A DNA stretch of 64,000 nucleotides from assembly GCA_009379825.1 (NCBI GenBank), contig WHTA01000019.1, positions 1-64,000 on the forward strand. Direction: 5' to 3'. Positions 1 through 10,237 of the stretch are shown here, in pieces. The DNA is from Streptosporangiales bacterium. Lineage in GTDB: Bacteria; Actinomycetota; Actinomycetes; Streptosporangiales; WHST01. The notes beneath the pieces are model-generated. The model was not told where the DNA came from, made no database searches, and saw nothing but the letters and a program-made list of their open reading frames with translations. Within the stretch, counting starts at the first letter, position 1, and every line of letters begins with the position of its first letter. Position numbers and translations under genes: made by a program.

Positions 1-351
1 CGCGGCGTGCCGCTGGTGGTGGTGCACACCTGGACGGCGCCCGCTTCGGTGCGTCCCGGGGAGATGCTGCCACTCGTCTACGACCCGGAGGTGGTGCAGC
101 AGACCGTGCGCAGCGAGCTCACCGAGCAGCTCGGTCTCTGGCGCGACAAGCACCCAGGCGTCGACGTCCGGATGCACGTCGAGCACTCCAGGTCGGCGCC
201 CGCGTTGCTGCACCAGGCCGAGCGGGCGGAGCTGGTCGTCGTCGGCTCCCGTGGCCGCGGCGGTTTCCGCGGGCTGCTGCTCGGCTCGGTCAGCCAGGCG
301 CTGGTGCACCATGCGCCGTGCCCGGTCGCCGTGATCAGGGAACGGCCCTAG
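1..351 (+). CDS. Universal stress protein (UspA family), 5' truncated by window edge
   Basis: The C-terminal part of a UspA-fold nucleotide-binding stress protein. The frame is open from base 1 and the first GTG at 7 falls inside a beta strand (PLVVVHTW), so the gene starts outside the window. The ATP-binding signature G-x2-G-x9-G-S is present near the end (VVGSRGRGGFRGLLLGSVSQ), followed by the usual C-terminal strand CPVAVIR. Such proteins act in the cytoplasm under energy or redox stress. A DevS-like sensor kinase lies nearby on the opposite strand, a neighbourhood often seen in actinobacterial dormancy regulons. That functional link is inference. Confidence 0.85.
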   Translation, partial: RGVPLVVVHTWTAPASVRPGEMLPLVYDPEVVQQTVRSELTEQLGLWRDKHPGVDVRMHVEHSRSAPALLHQAERAELVVVGSRGRGGFRGLLLGSVSQALVHHAPCPVAVIRERP

Positions 352-484
352 TTCCCGAAGGACCTTGGTCCTCGCCACGTGATGACCATCGACACTGTGC
401 CGGAGTTTGCACGCAACGTTGAATGTGGAGTGTACCGGGGCCGGGCGGCTAGGGGGCCGTGCCGCCGGCCCTGTGACTCGGGGC

Positions 485-520
485 GTGGGTGGCCGCCGGC
501 AGCAGCCGGCGGCCACCCAC
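485..520. terminator. Strong hairpin, likely bidirectional terminator
   Basis: A perfect 16-bp stem (485-500 with 505-520) closes a 4-nt AGCA loop. It lies 11 bases past the stop of the minus-strand histidine kinase and about 130 bases past the stress-protein stop. There is no U-tract, as is common for actinobacterial intrinsic terminators. The rest of 352-484 shows no gene. Confidence 0.7.
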
Positions 521-530
521 GGAGTTTGGC

Positions 531-2378
<1,848 letters not shown>

Positions 2379-3494
2379 TCAGACGAGCAACTCGGCGACC
2401 GTTATCGACTCGTAGCCGTGCGCCTCGGCCACCGAGGCGTTCGTCAACGCGCCCTCGAACGTACTCAGGCCCGCGGCCAGCACCGGGTCGTCACGCAGTG
2501 CCGCACGCCAACCACGATTCGCTAGCTCCACGCAGTACGGCAACGTCACGTTCGTCAGTGCGTACGTCGACGTGTGCGGCACCGCGCCCGGCATGTTCGC
2601 GACGCAGTAGAAGACCGAGTCGTGCACCTGGTACGTCGGGTCGGTGTGCGTCGTCGGGCGCGAGTCCTCGAAGCAGCCGCCCTGGTCGATGGAGATATCC
2701 ACCAGCACCGAGCCCGGCTTCATCCTGCTGACCAGCTCGTTGCTCACCAGGGTCGGCGCCTTCGCCCCCGGGATCAGCACCGCGCCGATCACCAGGTCGG
2801 CGCCGAGGACGGCGCGCTCGAGCTCGAAGCTGTTCGACGTCACCGTCTGGACCTGCCCGCGGTACCTGGCGTCCACCTCACGCAGCTTCGCCACGTTGCG
2901 GTCGAGCACCTCCACGTCGGCCTGCATCCCCACCGCGATGGTGGCGGCGTTCTGACCCGACACGCCCGCACCGATGATCACGACCTTGGCGGCATGTACG
3001 CCTGGCACGCCCCCGAGCAGCGCACCGCGGCCACCGCTGAACTTCATCAGGTGGTACGCGCCCACCTGGGTCGCGAGCCGGCCCGCCACCTCGGACATCG
3101 GCGCGAGCAACGGCAGCGACCCGTCGGGCAGCTGCACCGTCTCGTACGCGATGGAAGTGGTACCGGCGGCGAGCAGCGCGTCGGTGCACTCCCGCGACGC
3201 CGCAAGATGCAGGTAGGTGAACAGCAGCTGGTCCTTGCGCAGCCGGTCGTACTCGATCGCGACCGGCTCCTTCACCTTGAGCACCAGCTCGGCGGCGTCC
3301 CATACGTCGTCGGCGGTGGCGAGGATCCGCGCTCCGGCGGCCTGGTACTCCGCGTCGGAGATCGAGGACCCCAGGCCGGCGCCGGGCTGGACGAACACCT
3401 GGTGCCCGTGCCCGGTCAGCTCCTGCACGCCCGCCGGCGTGATGGCGACGCGGTACTCGTGGTCCTTCACCTCAGTGGGCACACCGACCTGCAC
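2379..3494 (-). CDS. ald: Alanine dehydrogenase
   Basis: NAD-dependent L-alanine dehydrogenase (alanine + NAD + H2O to pyruvate + NH4 + NADH), 371 aa, the usual family length. The N-terminus [19 protein letters not shown] contains the conserved substrate-binding Arg and Lys region. A Rossmann motif [11 protein letters not shown] lies near residue 175 and [21 protein letters not shown] near 270. An upstream in-frame start would add 12 atypical residues. GTG 3494 is chosen because a GGGAGG site sits 5 nt before it and the protein then begins exactly like other Ald proteins. It is divergent from an Lrp/AsnC gene with an inverted repeat between them, the classic arrangement for alanine-responsive control. 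Confidence 0.95.
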   Translation of the reverse strand: MQVGVPTEVKDHEYRVAITPAGVQELTGHGHQVFVQPGAGLGSSISDAEYQAAGARILATADDVWDAAELVLKVKEPVAIEYDRLRKDQLLFTYLHLAASRECTDALLAAGTTSIAYETVQLPDGSLPLLAPMSEVAGRLATQVGAYHLMKFSGGRGALLGGVPGVHAAKVVIIGAGVSGQNAATIAVGMQADVEVLDRNVAKLREVDARYRGQVQTVTSNSFELERAVLGADLVIGAVLIPGAKAPTLVSNELVSRMKPGSVLVDISIDQGGCFEDSRPTTHTDPTYQVHDSVFYCVANMPGAVPHTSTYALTNVTLPYCVELANRGWRAALRDDPVLAAGLSTFEGALTNASVAEAHGYESITVAELLV

Positions 3495-3520
3495 AGTTTC
3501 CTCCCGGAGCAAGATCAATC

Positions 3521-3549
3521 TCCCTTGCATGATGAATCATTGCAAGGGA
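3521..3549. promoter_or_regulatory. Lrp-type operator between ald and the Lrp/AsnC gene
   Basis: An inverted repeat with perfect 9-bp arms, TCCCTTGCA-N11-TGCAAGGGA. The 11-bp centre TGATGAATCAT is AT-rich in an otherwise GC-rich region. It lies 16 bp upstream of the ald ribosome site and 31 bp upstream of the regulator's promoter element. The position suggests binding by the adjacent Lrp/AsnC protein; this is inference. Confidence 0.6.
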
Positions 3550-3579
3550 ATGCGCTAGTGTCCTGACGAAGATTCGAGC

Positions 3580-3592
3580 TAGACTCGCGTAT
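3580..3592 (+). promoter_or_regulatory. -10 element for a leaderless transcript (Lrp gene)
   Basis: TAGACT (3580-3585) is followed by exactly 7 nt and then ATG at 3593, with no purine-rich ribosome site. That is the geometry expected if transcription begins at the A of the start codon. The same TAnnnT + 7 nt + start pattern recurs at 21674, 42825 and 61125 (minus strand). Confidence 0.5.
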
Positions 3593-4111
3593 ATGACAGA
3601 TAGTTCGAGTGGATCTGCGCCGCACGCCAACCGGCCGAAGAATATTCATCCGGCCGCCGACCGTCTCGACGACATCGACCACCGGATACTCAAGCACCTC
3701 GCCAGGGACGCGAGGATCCCCAACAACACCCTCGCCGAGCACGTCGGCATCGCACCGTCGACCTGCCTCGGCCGGGTCCGGGCGCTCCGCGAGCGAGGGG
3801 TGATCCGCGGGTACCACGCCGACATCGACCCGGTCGCGCTCGGCCGCCCGATCCAGGCGATGATCGCCGTCCGCCTGCAGGCGCACGCGCGCGGCCACAT
3901 CAGCCAGTTCGCCGCACGCGTCGCCGCGCTCCCCGACGTACTGAACGTCTTCTTCCTCGCCGGCCCGATGGACTTCTACATCCACCTCGCCGCCGCCACG
4001 ACGCACGACCTACGCGACTTCGTCGTCATCAACCTCAGCGGCGACCCGGACGTCGCCAACACCGAGACGAACCTGATCTTCGAGCACATCCGGTCGACAC
4101 ACCACCAGTAG
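3593..4111 (+). CDS. Lrp/AsnC-family transcriptional regulator
   Basis: A 172-aa feast/famine regulator. The N-terminal winged helix-turn-helix (about residues 27-75) reads LDDIDHRILKHLARDARIPNNTLAEHVGIAPSTCLGRVRAL. It is followed by the RAM ligand-binding domain (YHADIDPVALGRPIQAMIAV onwards). It probably binds alanine or another amino acid and regulates the divergent ald gene through the repeat at 3521-3549. It appears to be translated from a leaderless mRNA. A GC hairpin follows the gene. Confidence 0.9.
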   Translation: MTDSSSGSAPHANRPKNIHPAADRLDDIDHRILKHLARDARIPNNTLAEHVGIAPSTCLGRVRALRERGVIRGYHADIDPVALGRPIQAMIAVRLQAHARGHISQFAARVAALPDVLNVFFLAGPMDFYIHLAAATTHDLRDFVVINLSGDPDVANTETNLIFEHIRSTHHQ

Positions 4112-4194
4112 CGCACTACGTCCGGCGTGGCAGCTGGCTACGTCCACGAGCCGACGAGGGCCACCCAGGCATGCGCGGAACACCGTAGCCCAGG

Positions 4195-4216
4195 TGCCGT
4201 CCGCAGGCGGACGGCA
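4195..4216 (+). terminator. Hairpin after the Lrp gene
   Basis: A perfect 10-bp stem TGCCGTCCGC / GCGGACGGCA with a 2-nt spacer, about 80 bp past the regulator's stop and 60 bp before the next gene. There is no U-tract. The remaining 4112-4275 shows no gene. Confidence 0.5.
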
Positions 4217-4275
4217 GCAGCGCCGAATCCAGCGACTCTGAGTCGAGCAACGACAACTCGACTGGAGCGCACACC

Positions 4276-4779
4276 ATGAGTACGAACGACACCATCATCA
4301 GCAAGCCGCGAGCCCCCCGGCTCAGCCACCCGGTCGTGGACCGGATGCTGCACCGGGCGACCGAGCTGTTGGCTGCGCACAGCATCGACATCCTCAGGAT
4401 CAGCCTCGGCGTGGTCTTCCTGGCGTTCGGCGCACTCAAGTTCATCCCAGGCGCGAGCCCCGCCGAGGAGCTCGTCGTCCGGACCCTGCAGACGATGTCG
4501 TTCGACCTGGTGTCCGCACAGGCGGCGATGATCATCACCGCGGTGATGGAGTGCTTCATCGGCGTCACGATGATCACCGGCAAGCTGGTGAAGGTCGGGC
4601 TGCTGACCCTGGGCGCGGCGTTCGTCGGGATCATGTCACCGCTGGTGCTGTTCTTCGGCGACCTGTTCCCCGGCGCACCCACCCTGGAAGCGCAGTACGT
4701 CTTCAAGGACATCGTGCTGATCGCCGCCGGCCTCGTGGTCGCGGCGCGCGCACTGGGCGCAAAGCTGGTCACCAGGTGA
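4276..4779 (+). CDS. DoxX-like / DUF417-type integral membrane protein
   Basis: A 167-aa protein with a hydrophilic N-terminus of about 35 residues and four predicted membrane helices (near 45-65, 85-105, 112-130, 145-160). Motifs include LRISLGVVFLAFGALKFIPG and, at the end, the DIVLIAAGLVVAARALGAKL helix, as in DoxX/YkgB-like proteins. The molecular function of this group is poorly defined (redox or respiratory-chain associated in some members). It sits upstream of a histidine kinase and response regulator on the same strand, separated from them by a strong hairpin. Co-regulation is possible but not shown. Confidence 0.75.
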   Translation: MSTNDTIISKPRAPRLSHPVVDRMLHRATELLAAHSIDILRISLGVVFLAFGALKFIPGASPAEELVVRTLQTMSFDLVSAQAAMIITAVMECFIGVTMITGKLVKVGLLTLGAAFVGIMSPLVLFFGDLFPGAPTLEAQYVFKDIVLIAAGLVVAARALGAKLVTR

Positions 4780-4824
4780 CCGAGGCCCCGCGGTACGTCG
4801 ACGGACGTACACCGGGTGCCGCCT

Positions 4825-4855
4825 CCGGGCGGACGCGAGCACCGCGTCCGCCCGG
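4825..4855 (+). terminator. Strong hairpin between DoxX-like gene and kinase gene
   Basis: A perfect 13-bp stem CCGGGCGGACGCG / CGCGTCCGCCCGG with a 5-nt loop. It lies 46 bp after the upstream stop and 55 bp before the kinase ATG, so it may end transcription of the DoxX-like gene or attenuate read-through into the two-component operon. Confidence 0.6.
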
Positions 4856-4910
4856 CATGCTTGGGTGGTTGGCTACGTCGTGGGCGACCCGGAACGGCAG
4901 GTGGGGATCG

Positions 4911-6044
4911 ATGAGAGTGCCAAGGCCACGCACCGGCGACATCGTGCTCGCCGCCGCGGTCACGCTCCTCGCCCTGGTGAGCACCCACTTCACCGACATC
5001 GCCTCGCCGGCCGACCGGCCGGTCGACGCACTCGCGTACGCGCTCGCCGCGACGAGCGGCGTGCTGCTGGTCTTCCGCCGGACCTGGCCGCTGCCCGTCA
5101 TGGCCGCGACCATCCTGCTGACGTCCACGTACCTCACCCTCGGCTACCCCTACGCGTTCATCATGCTGACCGGGGCCATCACCGTGTACACGGTGGCCAG
5201 GCAGCTGCCGCTGTCCCGTTCGGTGCCGGCCTCGCTGGCCGCCCTGCCCGTGCTGCTCGTCCACGTGCTCGTGCACGAGGGCGCGGCGCCCGGCTTGCTG
5301 TCGCTCGCCCCGGGCTCGGCGTGGATCGCGGTGCCGTTCGCCGCCGGCGTCGCCGTGCGGTTCAACCGGGAGTCGGCGGCACGTGACCGCGCCGAGCAGA
5401 TCCGTGAGCACGTCTACGACGAGCGGCTGCGGGTCGCACAGGAGGTGCACGACGTGGTCGGCCACGGCCTCGCCGCCATCAAGATGCAGGCCGATGTCGG
5501 GCTGCACCTGCTGGCGAAGAAGCCGGAGCAGGCCGAGCAGGCGCTCACCACCATCAGCAGGACGAGTGCGGAGGCGCTCGAGGAGCTGCGGGCGACGCTC
5601 GCCGTGGTGCGGCAGTCGGACGCCGAGCAGGACCGCACCCCGAGTCCCGGCCTCGACCGGCTCGACGAGCTGACCCAGCGGATGGGCACAGCCGGCCTGG
5701 ACGTACACCTGGAGAAGACCGGGCAGCCGCGGAAGCTGTCGGCCGCGGTCGACCTCGCCGGCTACCGCGTAGTGCAGGAAGCGCTGACCAACGTGCTCAG
5801 ACACAGCGGCGCCAAGGTTGCGTCGGTACGCGTCGAGTACGACACTGACGCGGTGATCATCGCGGTCGCGAACCCGCTCACCGACCGGCCGGCCGAACCC
5901 GCCGACGCCAACGGCCGACGGGGGCTCGGCATCACGGGGATGCGGCAGCGGGTGACGGCGCTCGGCGGCGAGTTCTCCGCCGGCGCCACGGCAACCGGCG
6001 GGTTCGAGGTGCACGCCACCATCCCGACGGGAGAACACCCATGA
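4911..6044 (+). CDS. NarL/DesK-type sensor histidine kinase
   Basis: Membrane histidine kinase, 377 aa. About five N-terminal hydrophobic segments (residues 10-150) form the sensor. A HisKA_3 region has the phospho-acceptor His in VAQEVHDVVGHGLAAIKMQ (about residue 180), and HATPase_c follows with YRVVQEALTNVLRHSGA (N box) and GRRGLGITGMRQRVTALGG (G box). The ATG at 4911 follows a purine-rich GGTGGGGATCG. The stop overlaps the next gene by 4 nt, so kinase and regulator are translationally coupled. The signal sensed is unknown. Confidence 0.88.
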   Translation: MRVPRPRTGDIVLAAAVTLLALVSTHFTDIASPADRPVDALAYALAATSGVLLVFRRTWPLPVMAATILLTSTYLTLGYPYAFIMLTGAITVYTVARQLPLSRSVPASLAALPVLLVHVLVHEGAAPGLLSLAPGSAWIAVPFAAGVAVRFNRESAARDRAEQIREHVYDERLRVAQEVHDVVGHGLAAIKMQADVGLHLLAKKPEQAEQALTTISRTSAEALEELRATLAVVRQSDAEQDRTPSPGLDRLDELTQRMGTAGLDVHLEKTGQPRKLSAAVDLAGYRVVQEALTNVLRHSGAKVASVRVEYDTDAVIIAVANPLTDRPAEPADANGRRGLGITGMRQRVTALGGEFSAGATATGGFEVHATIPTGEHP

Positions 6045-6694
6045 TCAAGGTGCTGGTCGTCGACGACCAGGATGTCGTGCGACTCGGCCTGCGCACCCTG
6101 ATCGAGAGCGAGGACGGCCTGGAGTTCGCCGGCGAGGCGGTCGACGGGCTGGACGCCGTCGAGGCGGTCAGGTCGCACCGGCCGGACGTCGTGCTGATGG
6201 ACATCCGGATGCCGGGCGTGGACGGGCTCGAGGCCACCAGACGGATCACGACCGACACCGCGCTCGGCGACACGAAGATCATCGTGCTCACCACGTTCGA
6301 ACGCGACGAGTACGTGTTCGAGGCGCTGCGGCACGGCGCGAGCGGGTTCCTGCTCAAGGACACCAAGCCCGCCGAGCTGCTGCACGCGATCCACCTGGTG
6401 GCCGAGGGCGGCGCCCTGCTGTCCCCGTCGATCACCCGGAAGGTCATCAGCGAGTTCACCACCCGCTCCAGCCGCCCGGCGAAGCCGCACCCGCAGCTGG
6501 GCACGCTGACCGAGCGGGAGCTGGAGATCGTCGCGCTGGTCGGCGAGGGGCTGAACAACCACGAGATCGCCGAACGGCTCGTGGTCAGTCCGGCCACCGC
6601 GCGCACCCACGTCAGCCGCGCGATGGTGAAGCTCGGCGCACGCGATCGCGCCCAGCTCGTCGTCTTCGCCTACCAGTCCGGGCTCACCGAGTAG
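6041..6694 (+). CDS. LuxR/NarL-family response regulator
   Basis: A 217-aa two-component regulator. The receiver domain (1-120) has acidic residues in VVDDQD, phospho-acceptor Asp in DVVLMDIRMPG (about residue 54), Thr in VLTTF and Lys in FLLKDTKP. The C-terminal GerE-type HTH (about 150-210) reads LTERELEIVALVGEGLNNHEIAERLVVSPATARTHVSRAM. It starts with an ATGA overlap with the partner kinase. Targets are unknown; the DoxX-like gene upstream is an obvious candidate. Confidence 0.92.
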   Translation: MIKVLVVDDQDVVRLGLRTLIESEDGLEFAGEAVDGLDAVEAVRSHRPDVVLMDIRMPGVDGLEATRRITTDTALGDTKIIVLTTFERDEYVFEALRHGASGFLLKDTKPAELLHAIHLVAEGGALLSPSITRKVISEFTTRSSRPAKPHPQLGTLTERELEIVALVGEGLNNHEIAERLVVSPATARTHVSRAMVKLGARDRAQLVVFAYQSGLTE

Positions 6695-6757
6695 CTCTCC
6701 GCAGTTTCGCGTGGCAGATGTCACGCGGGGTGTTCTTCGCGGCGCGAGTTGTGTAAT

Positions 6758-6776
6758 TTAGCTTAGGCTAACCTAA
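6758..6776 (+). promoter_or_regulatory. Iron box (DmdR/IdeR operator) of the des operon
   Basis: TTAGCTTAGGCTAACCTAA is an 18/19 match to the palindromic actinobacterial iron box TTAGGTTAGGCTAACCTAA. It lies 25 bp before the desA start, overlapping an AT-rich stretch (TAATTT) that could be the -10 region. Fe(II)-loaded DmdR/IdeR would repress the siderophore operon here. The regulator gene itself is not in this window, unless the DtxR-type gene at 21687 serves. Confidence 0.9.
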
Positions 6777-6801
6777 GCACAACTTGGTAGGAGGCCAGGT
6801 C

Positions 6802-8319
6802 TTGACGCTGCCGGACATCCCGTTCGACATCCCCACGTCGCCTGAACCACCACCGCTCGAGCACAGCAGGCACCTGCTGGCCACGGACACCGTCGACGAC
6901 TACCGGCGTACGGTGATCCGCGGCATCGAGTACGTCGCCGACCACCTCGCCGCGGTCGACCGGCCGACGACCGGCGCCACGCCGGGCGACCTGGAACCGG
7001 TGATCGCCGGCATCGACCTGGACCGACCGATCCGCGACCTGACCCAGGCACTCGACGAGCTGCACCGCATCTACCTGCGCGACGCGGTGTACTTCCACCA
7101 CCCGCGCTATCTCGGCCACCTGAACTGCCCCATCACCATCCCCGCACTGCTCGGCGAGGCGATCCTGTCCTCGGTCAACTCGTCGCTGGACACCTGGGAC
7201 CAGAGCGCCGGCGCCACCCTCATCGAACGCCGGCTGGTCGACTGGACGGCGCAGCGCGTCGGCCTCGGCTGCCGGGCGGACGGCGTGTTCACCAGCGGGG
7301 GCACCCAGTCCAACCTGCAGGCGCTGCTGATCGCCAGGAACGAGGCCCGCCACCGGCTCGGCGAAGGTGCGGCGACCGCCGACCGGCTGCGCATCTTCGC
7401 CTCCACCGCGAGCCACTTCAGCATCGTCAAGGCCGCAGCACTGCTCGGGCTCGACGAGAGCGCGGTGGTGGCCGTGCCGTGCGACGCCGACCGGCGCATG
7501 CGCAGCGTCGCGCTCGCCGCCGAGCTGGACGCGTGTCGCGCGGCCGGGTTGGTGCCGATGGCCGTCGTCGCCACTGCCGGCACCACCGACTACGGCAGCA
7601 TCGACCCACTTCCCGAGATCGCGGAGATCTGCGCGGCAGCCCAGGTGTGGCTGCACGTCGATGCCGCGTACGGGTGCGGATTGCTGGTGTCGCGGCGGCG
7701 CGAGCTGCTCCGCGGCGTGGAACGGGCCGACTCGGTGACCGTCGACTACCACAAGTCGTTCTTCCAGCCGGTCAGCTCGAGCGCGGTGCTCGTACGCGAC
7801 CGCGCCACGCTGCGGCACGTGACGCACCACGCGGACTACCTCAACCCGGCAGAGAGCGCGGCCAATAGCATACCGAACCAGGTGGACAAGAGCCTGCAGA
7901 CCACCAGGCGCTTCGACGCGCTGAAACTGTGGCTCACGTTGCGGATCGTCGGCGCGGAAGGCATCGGCGAGATGTTCGACGGCGTGGTCGACCTCGCCGA
8001 GCGGACCTGGCAGCTGCTCGCCGCCGACCCGCGCTTCGAGGTGGTCACCCGGCCGCAGCTGAGCACGCTTGTCTTCCGGTATGTCGCCGCGGGGGTCAGT
8101 GCCAGCCGCTGCGACGAGCTCAACCAGCACATCAGGAACGCGCTGTTCGCCAGTGGTGAGGCAGTCATCGCCGGCACCAGGGTCGGCGACCGCCAGTACC
8201 TGAAGTTCACGCTGCTCAACCCGCGCACCACGCCGGACGAGATCGCCGACGTACTCGACCGGATCGCCGACGTCGCCGAGGTCTTCCTCACCGACACCGA
8301 CGAGCGCCAAGCCAGCTGA
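6802..8319 (+). CDS. desA: Lysine decarboxylase of desferrioxamine synthesis
   Basis: PLP-dependent group II decarboxylase, 505 aa, converting L-lysine to cadaverine, the first step of desferrioxamine assembly. PLP-domain features are visible: [27 protein letters not shown] (Asp pairing with the pyridine nitrogen) and the Schiff-base Lys in [12 protein letters not shown]. The TTG at 6802 is chosen because a TAGGAGG ribosome site sits 7 nt upstream (6788-6794). An earlier in-frame TTG at 6784 would overlap that site. It is the first gene of a four-gene operon directly behind the iron box. Confidence 0.93.
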   Translation: MTLPDIPFDIPTSPEPPPLEHSRHLLATDTVDDYRRTVIRGIEYVADHLAAVDRPTTGATPGDLEPVIAGIDLDRPIRDLTQALDELHRIYLRDAVYFHHPRYLGHLNCPITIPALLGEAILSSVNSSLDTWDQSAGATLIERRLVDWTAQRVGLGCRADGVFTSGGTQSNLQALLIARNEARHRLGEGAATADRLRIFASTASHFSIVKAAALLGLDESAVVAVPCDADRRMRSVALAAELDACRAAGLVPMAVVATAGTTDYGSIDPLPEIAEICAAAQVWLHVDAAYGCGLLVSRRRELLRGVERADSVTVDYHKSFFQPVSSSAVLVRDRATLRHVTHHADYLNPAESAANSIPNQVDKSLQTTRRFDALKLWLTLRIVGAEGIGEMFDGVVDLAERTWQLLAADPRFEVVTRPQLSTLVFRYVAAGVSASRCDELNQHIRNALFASGEAVIAGTRVGDRQYLKFTLLNPRTTPDEIADVLDRIADVAEVFLTDTDERQAS

Positions 8320-8339
8320 CCTACCGGACGGGAAACCCC

Positions 8340-9659
8340 ATGCCCACCACCCGTGACTTCATCGGCATCGGACTCGGACCGTTCAACCTCGGTCTCGCCT
8401 GCCTCACCGAGCCGATCGCCGAGCTCGACGGAGTCTTCCTCGACCGCAAGCCGGAGTTCGACTGGCATCCGGGCATGCTGCTCGAGACCAGCACGCTCCA
8501 GACCCCGTTCATGGCAGACCTGGTGACGTTGGCCGACCCCACGTCGCCGTTCTCGTTCCTGAACTACCTCAAGCAGTGCGGCCGCATCTACTCGTTCTAC
8601 ATCAGGGAGAGCTTCTTCCCGCTACGAACGGAGTACAACGACTACTGCCGCTGGGCGGCAGGACAGCTCAGCACACTGCGCTTCGGCCGGCACGTCGACA
8701 CGGTCGAGTACGACGCGGCCGAGGGCTGCTACCGCGTGCACGCGATCGAGACGTCGACCGGCGAGCGGGAGATCTACCAGGCACGGCGACTCGTGCTGGG
8801 TACGGGCACGCCGCCGTACGTTCCCGAGCCGTGCCGCGGCCTGCCGGCCGACGCCGTACACAGCTCCGGCTACCTCGACGTCAAACCCTCGCTGCAGGCA
8901 CGCGACAGCATCGTCGTGGTGGGCAGCGGACAGAGCGCCGCGGAGATCTACTACGACCTGCTGCAGGACATCGACGCCCACGAATACGAGCTGACCTGGC
9001 TGACCCGGTCGGCCAGGTTCTTCCCGCTCGAGTACACCAAGCTGACCCTGGAGATGACCTCACCCGAGTACACCGACTACTTCCACGCCCTGCCCGCCAG
9101 CACTCGCGACCACCTGGTGGCGTCGCAGAACGGGCTCTACAAGGGCATCGACAGCTCCCTGATCAACGACATCTTCGACCTGCTCTACACGAAGAACCTG
9201 CGCGGCGCATGCCGTACCCGGTTGCTGACCAACACGGAGGTCACCGGTGCAGCATTCGACGAGACCCGCCAGCGCTACGAACTCGAGGCGCGCAACGTCG
9301 AACAGCAACGCGACTTCAGCGTCACGACGGCCGGGCTGGTCCTCGCGACCGGTTACCGCTACCAGCCGCCGAAGTTCCTTGCGCCGGTCGCGGAGCGACT
9401 CCGTTGGGACGCCAGGGGCCGGTTCGACGTGCGGCGCAACTACAGCGTGGACGTCACCGGCCGCGAGGTCTTCGTGCAGAACGCCGAGCTGCACACCCAC
9501 GGTTTCGTCGCGCCTGACCTCGGCATGGCCGCGTACCGCAACTCGTACATCATCCGTGAGCTGCTCGGCCGCGACCACTACCCCATCGAGGAGTCCATCG
9601 CATTCCAGGAGTTCGGTGCGCCGGCACCCACGCGACACGTAGCGGAGGCATCCCTGTGA
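8340..9659 (+). CDS. desB: Cadaverine/lysine N6-monooxygenase
   Basis: FAD- and NADPH-dependent N-hydroxylating monooxygenase (439 aa) of the IucD/PvdA/SidA group; in this pathway it makes N-hydroxycadaverine. The FAD motif [12 protein letters not shown] is at the N-terminus (about residues 7-18), followed by the family [22 protein letters not shown] segment. The NADPH motif [16 protein letters not shown] lies near 195 and the C-terminal ATGYRYQPP near 340. It is 20 nt downstream of desA, and its stop overlaps the GTG of the next gene. Confidence 0.95.
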   Translation: MPTTRDFIGIGLGPFNLGLACLTEPIAELDGVFLDRKPEFDWHPGMLLETSTLQTPFMADLVTLADPTSPFSFLNYLKQCGRIYSFYIRESFFPLRTEYNDYCRWAAGQLSTLRFGRHVDTVEYDAAEGCYRVHAIETSTGEREIYQARRLVLGTGTPPYVPEPCRGLPADAVHSSGYLDVKPSLQARDSIVVVGSGQSAAEIYYDLLQDIDAHEYELTWLTRSARFFPLEYTKLTLEMTSPEYTDYFHALPASTRDHLVASQNGLYKGIDSSLINDIFDLLYTKNLRGACRTRLLTNTEVTGAAFDETRQRYELEARNVEQQRDFSVTTAGLVLATGYRYQPPKFLAPVAERLRWDARGRFDVRRNYSVDVTGREVFVQNAELHTHGFVAPDLGMAAYRNSYIIRELLGRDHYPIEESIAFQEFGAPAPTRHVAEASL

Positions 9660-10237
9660 CCGACCCCGTCTTCACCCGTACCGACCCCGCGCTGGGCAGC
9701 TTCGCCCTGCGCCAGGTGGACCCGGCGACCGACGCGACACTGCTGCATGGCTGGGTCACGCACCAGAAGGCCAGGTTCTGGCTGATGCAGGGCTGGACCG
9801 TGCACGAGGTCGCGCAGCAGTACCGCGCCATCGCAGACGCCCCCACCCACGAGGCGTTCCTCGGCCACCTCGACGACCGGCCGTGCTTCCTCGTCGAGCG
9901 GTACGACCCGAGCCATGACCCGATCGGCGAGACGTACCCGGTGCAGCCGGGCGACGTCGGTATGCACTTCCTCACCGCGCCGACCGACAACCCGATACCG
10001 GGGTTCACCCGTGCGGTCATCACGACCGTCGTCGAGATGTTCTTCGCCGACCCGACCGCGGAACGCATCGTCGTAGAACCCGACGTCGGCAACGAGGCGG
10101 TCCAAGCACTCAACGCGGCCGTCGGCTTCCGGGTGGAGAAGACCGTCACGCTCCCGGAGAAGCAGGCACTGCTGAGTACCTGCACCCGGACCGACTTCCA
10201 CGAAGCGACCAAGGCAAGGGGTGCCGCACTATCGTGA
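9656..10237 (+). CDS. desC: N-hydroxycadaverine acyltransferase (GNAT-type)
   Basis: A 193-aa acyl-CoA transferase of the siderophore GNAT family (RhbD/IucB type), expected to succinylate or acetylate N-hydroxycadaverine. Family features include the long [19 protein letters not shown] segment and a C-terminal [21 protein letters not shown] acyl-CoA fold. The GTG start at 9656 overlaps the desB stop by 4 nt and the stop overlaps desD by 4 nt, so the last three genes are translationally coupled. Confidence 0.9.
   Translation: MTDPVFTRTDPALGSFALRQVDPATDATLLHGWVTHQKARFWLMQGWTVHEVAQQYRAIADAPTHEAFLGHLDDRPCFLVERYDPSHDPIGETYPVQPGDVGMHFLTAPTDNPIPGFTRAVITTVVEMFFADPTAERIVVEPDVGNEAVQALNAAVGFRVEKTVTLPEKQALLSTCTRTDFHEATKARGAALS

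Noticed and set aside
359-372. AGGACC-TT-GGTCCT palindrome just after the stress-protein gene, reminiscent of DevR-type boxes
   Set aside because: It lies downstream of a stop codon with no gene starting nearby on either strand, and the match to the dormancy box is partial.
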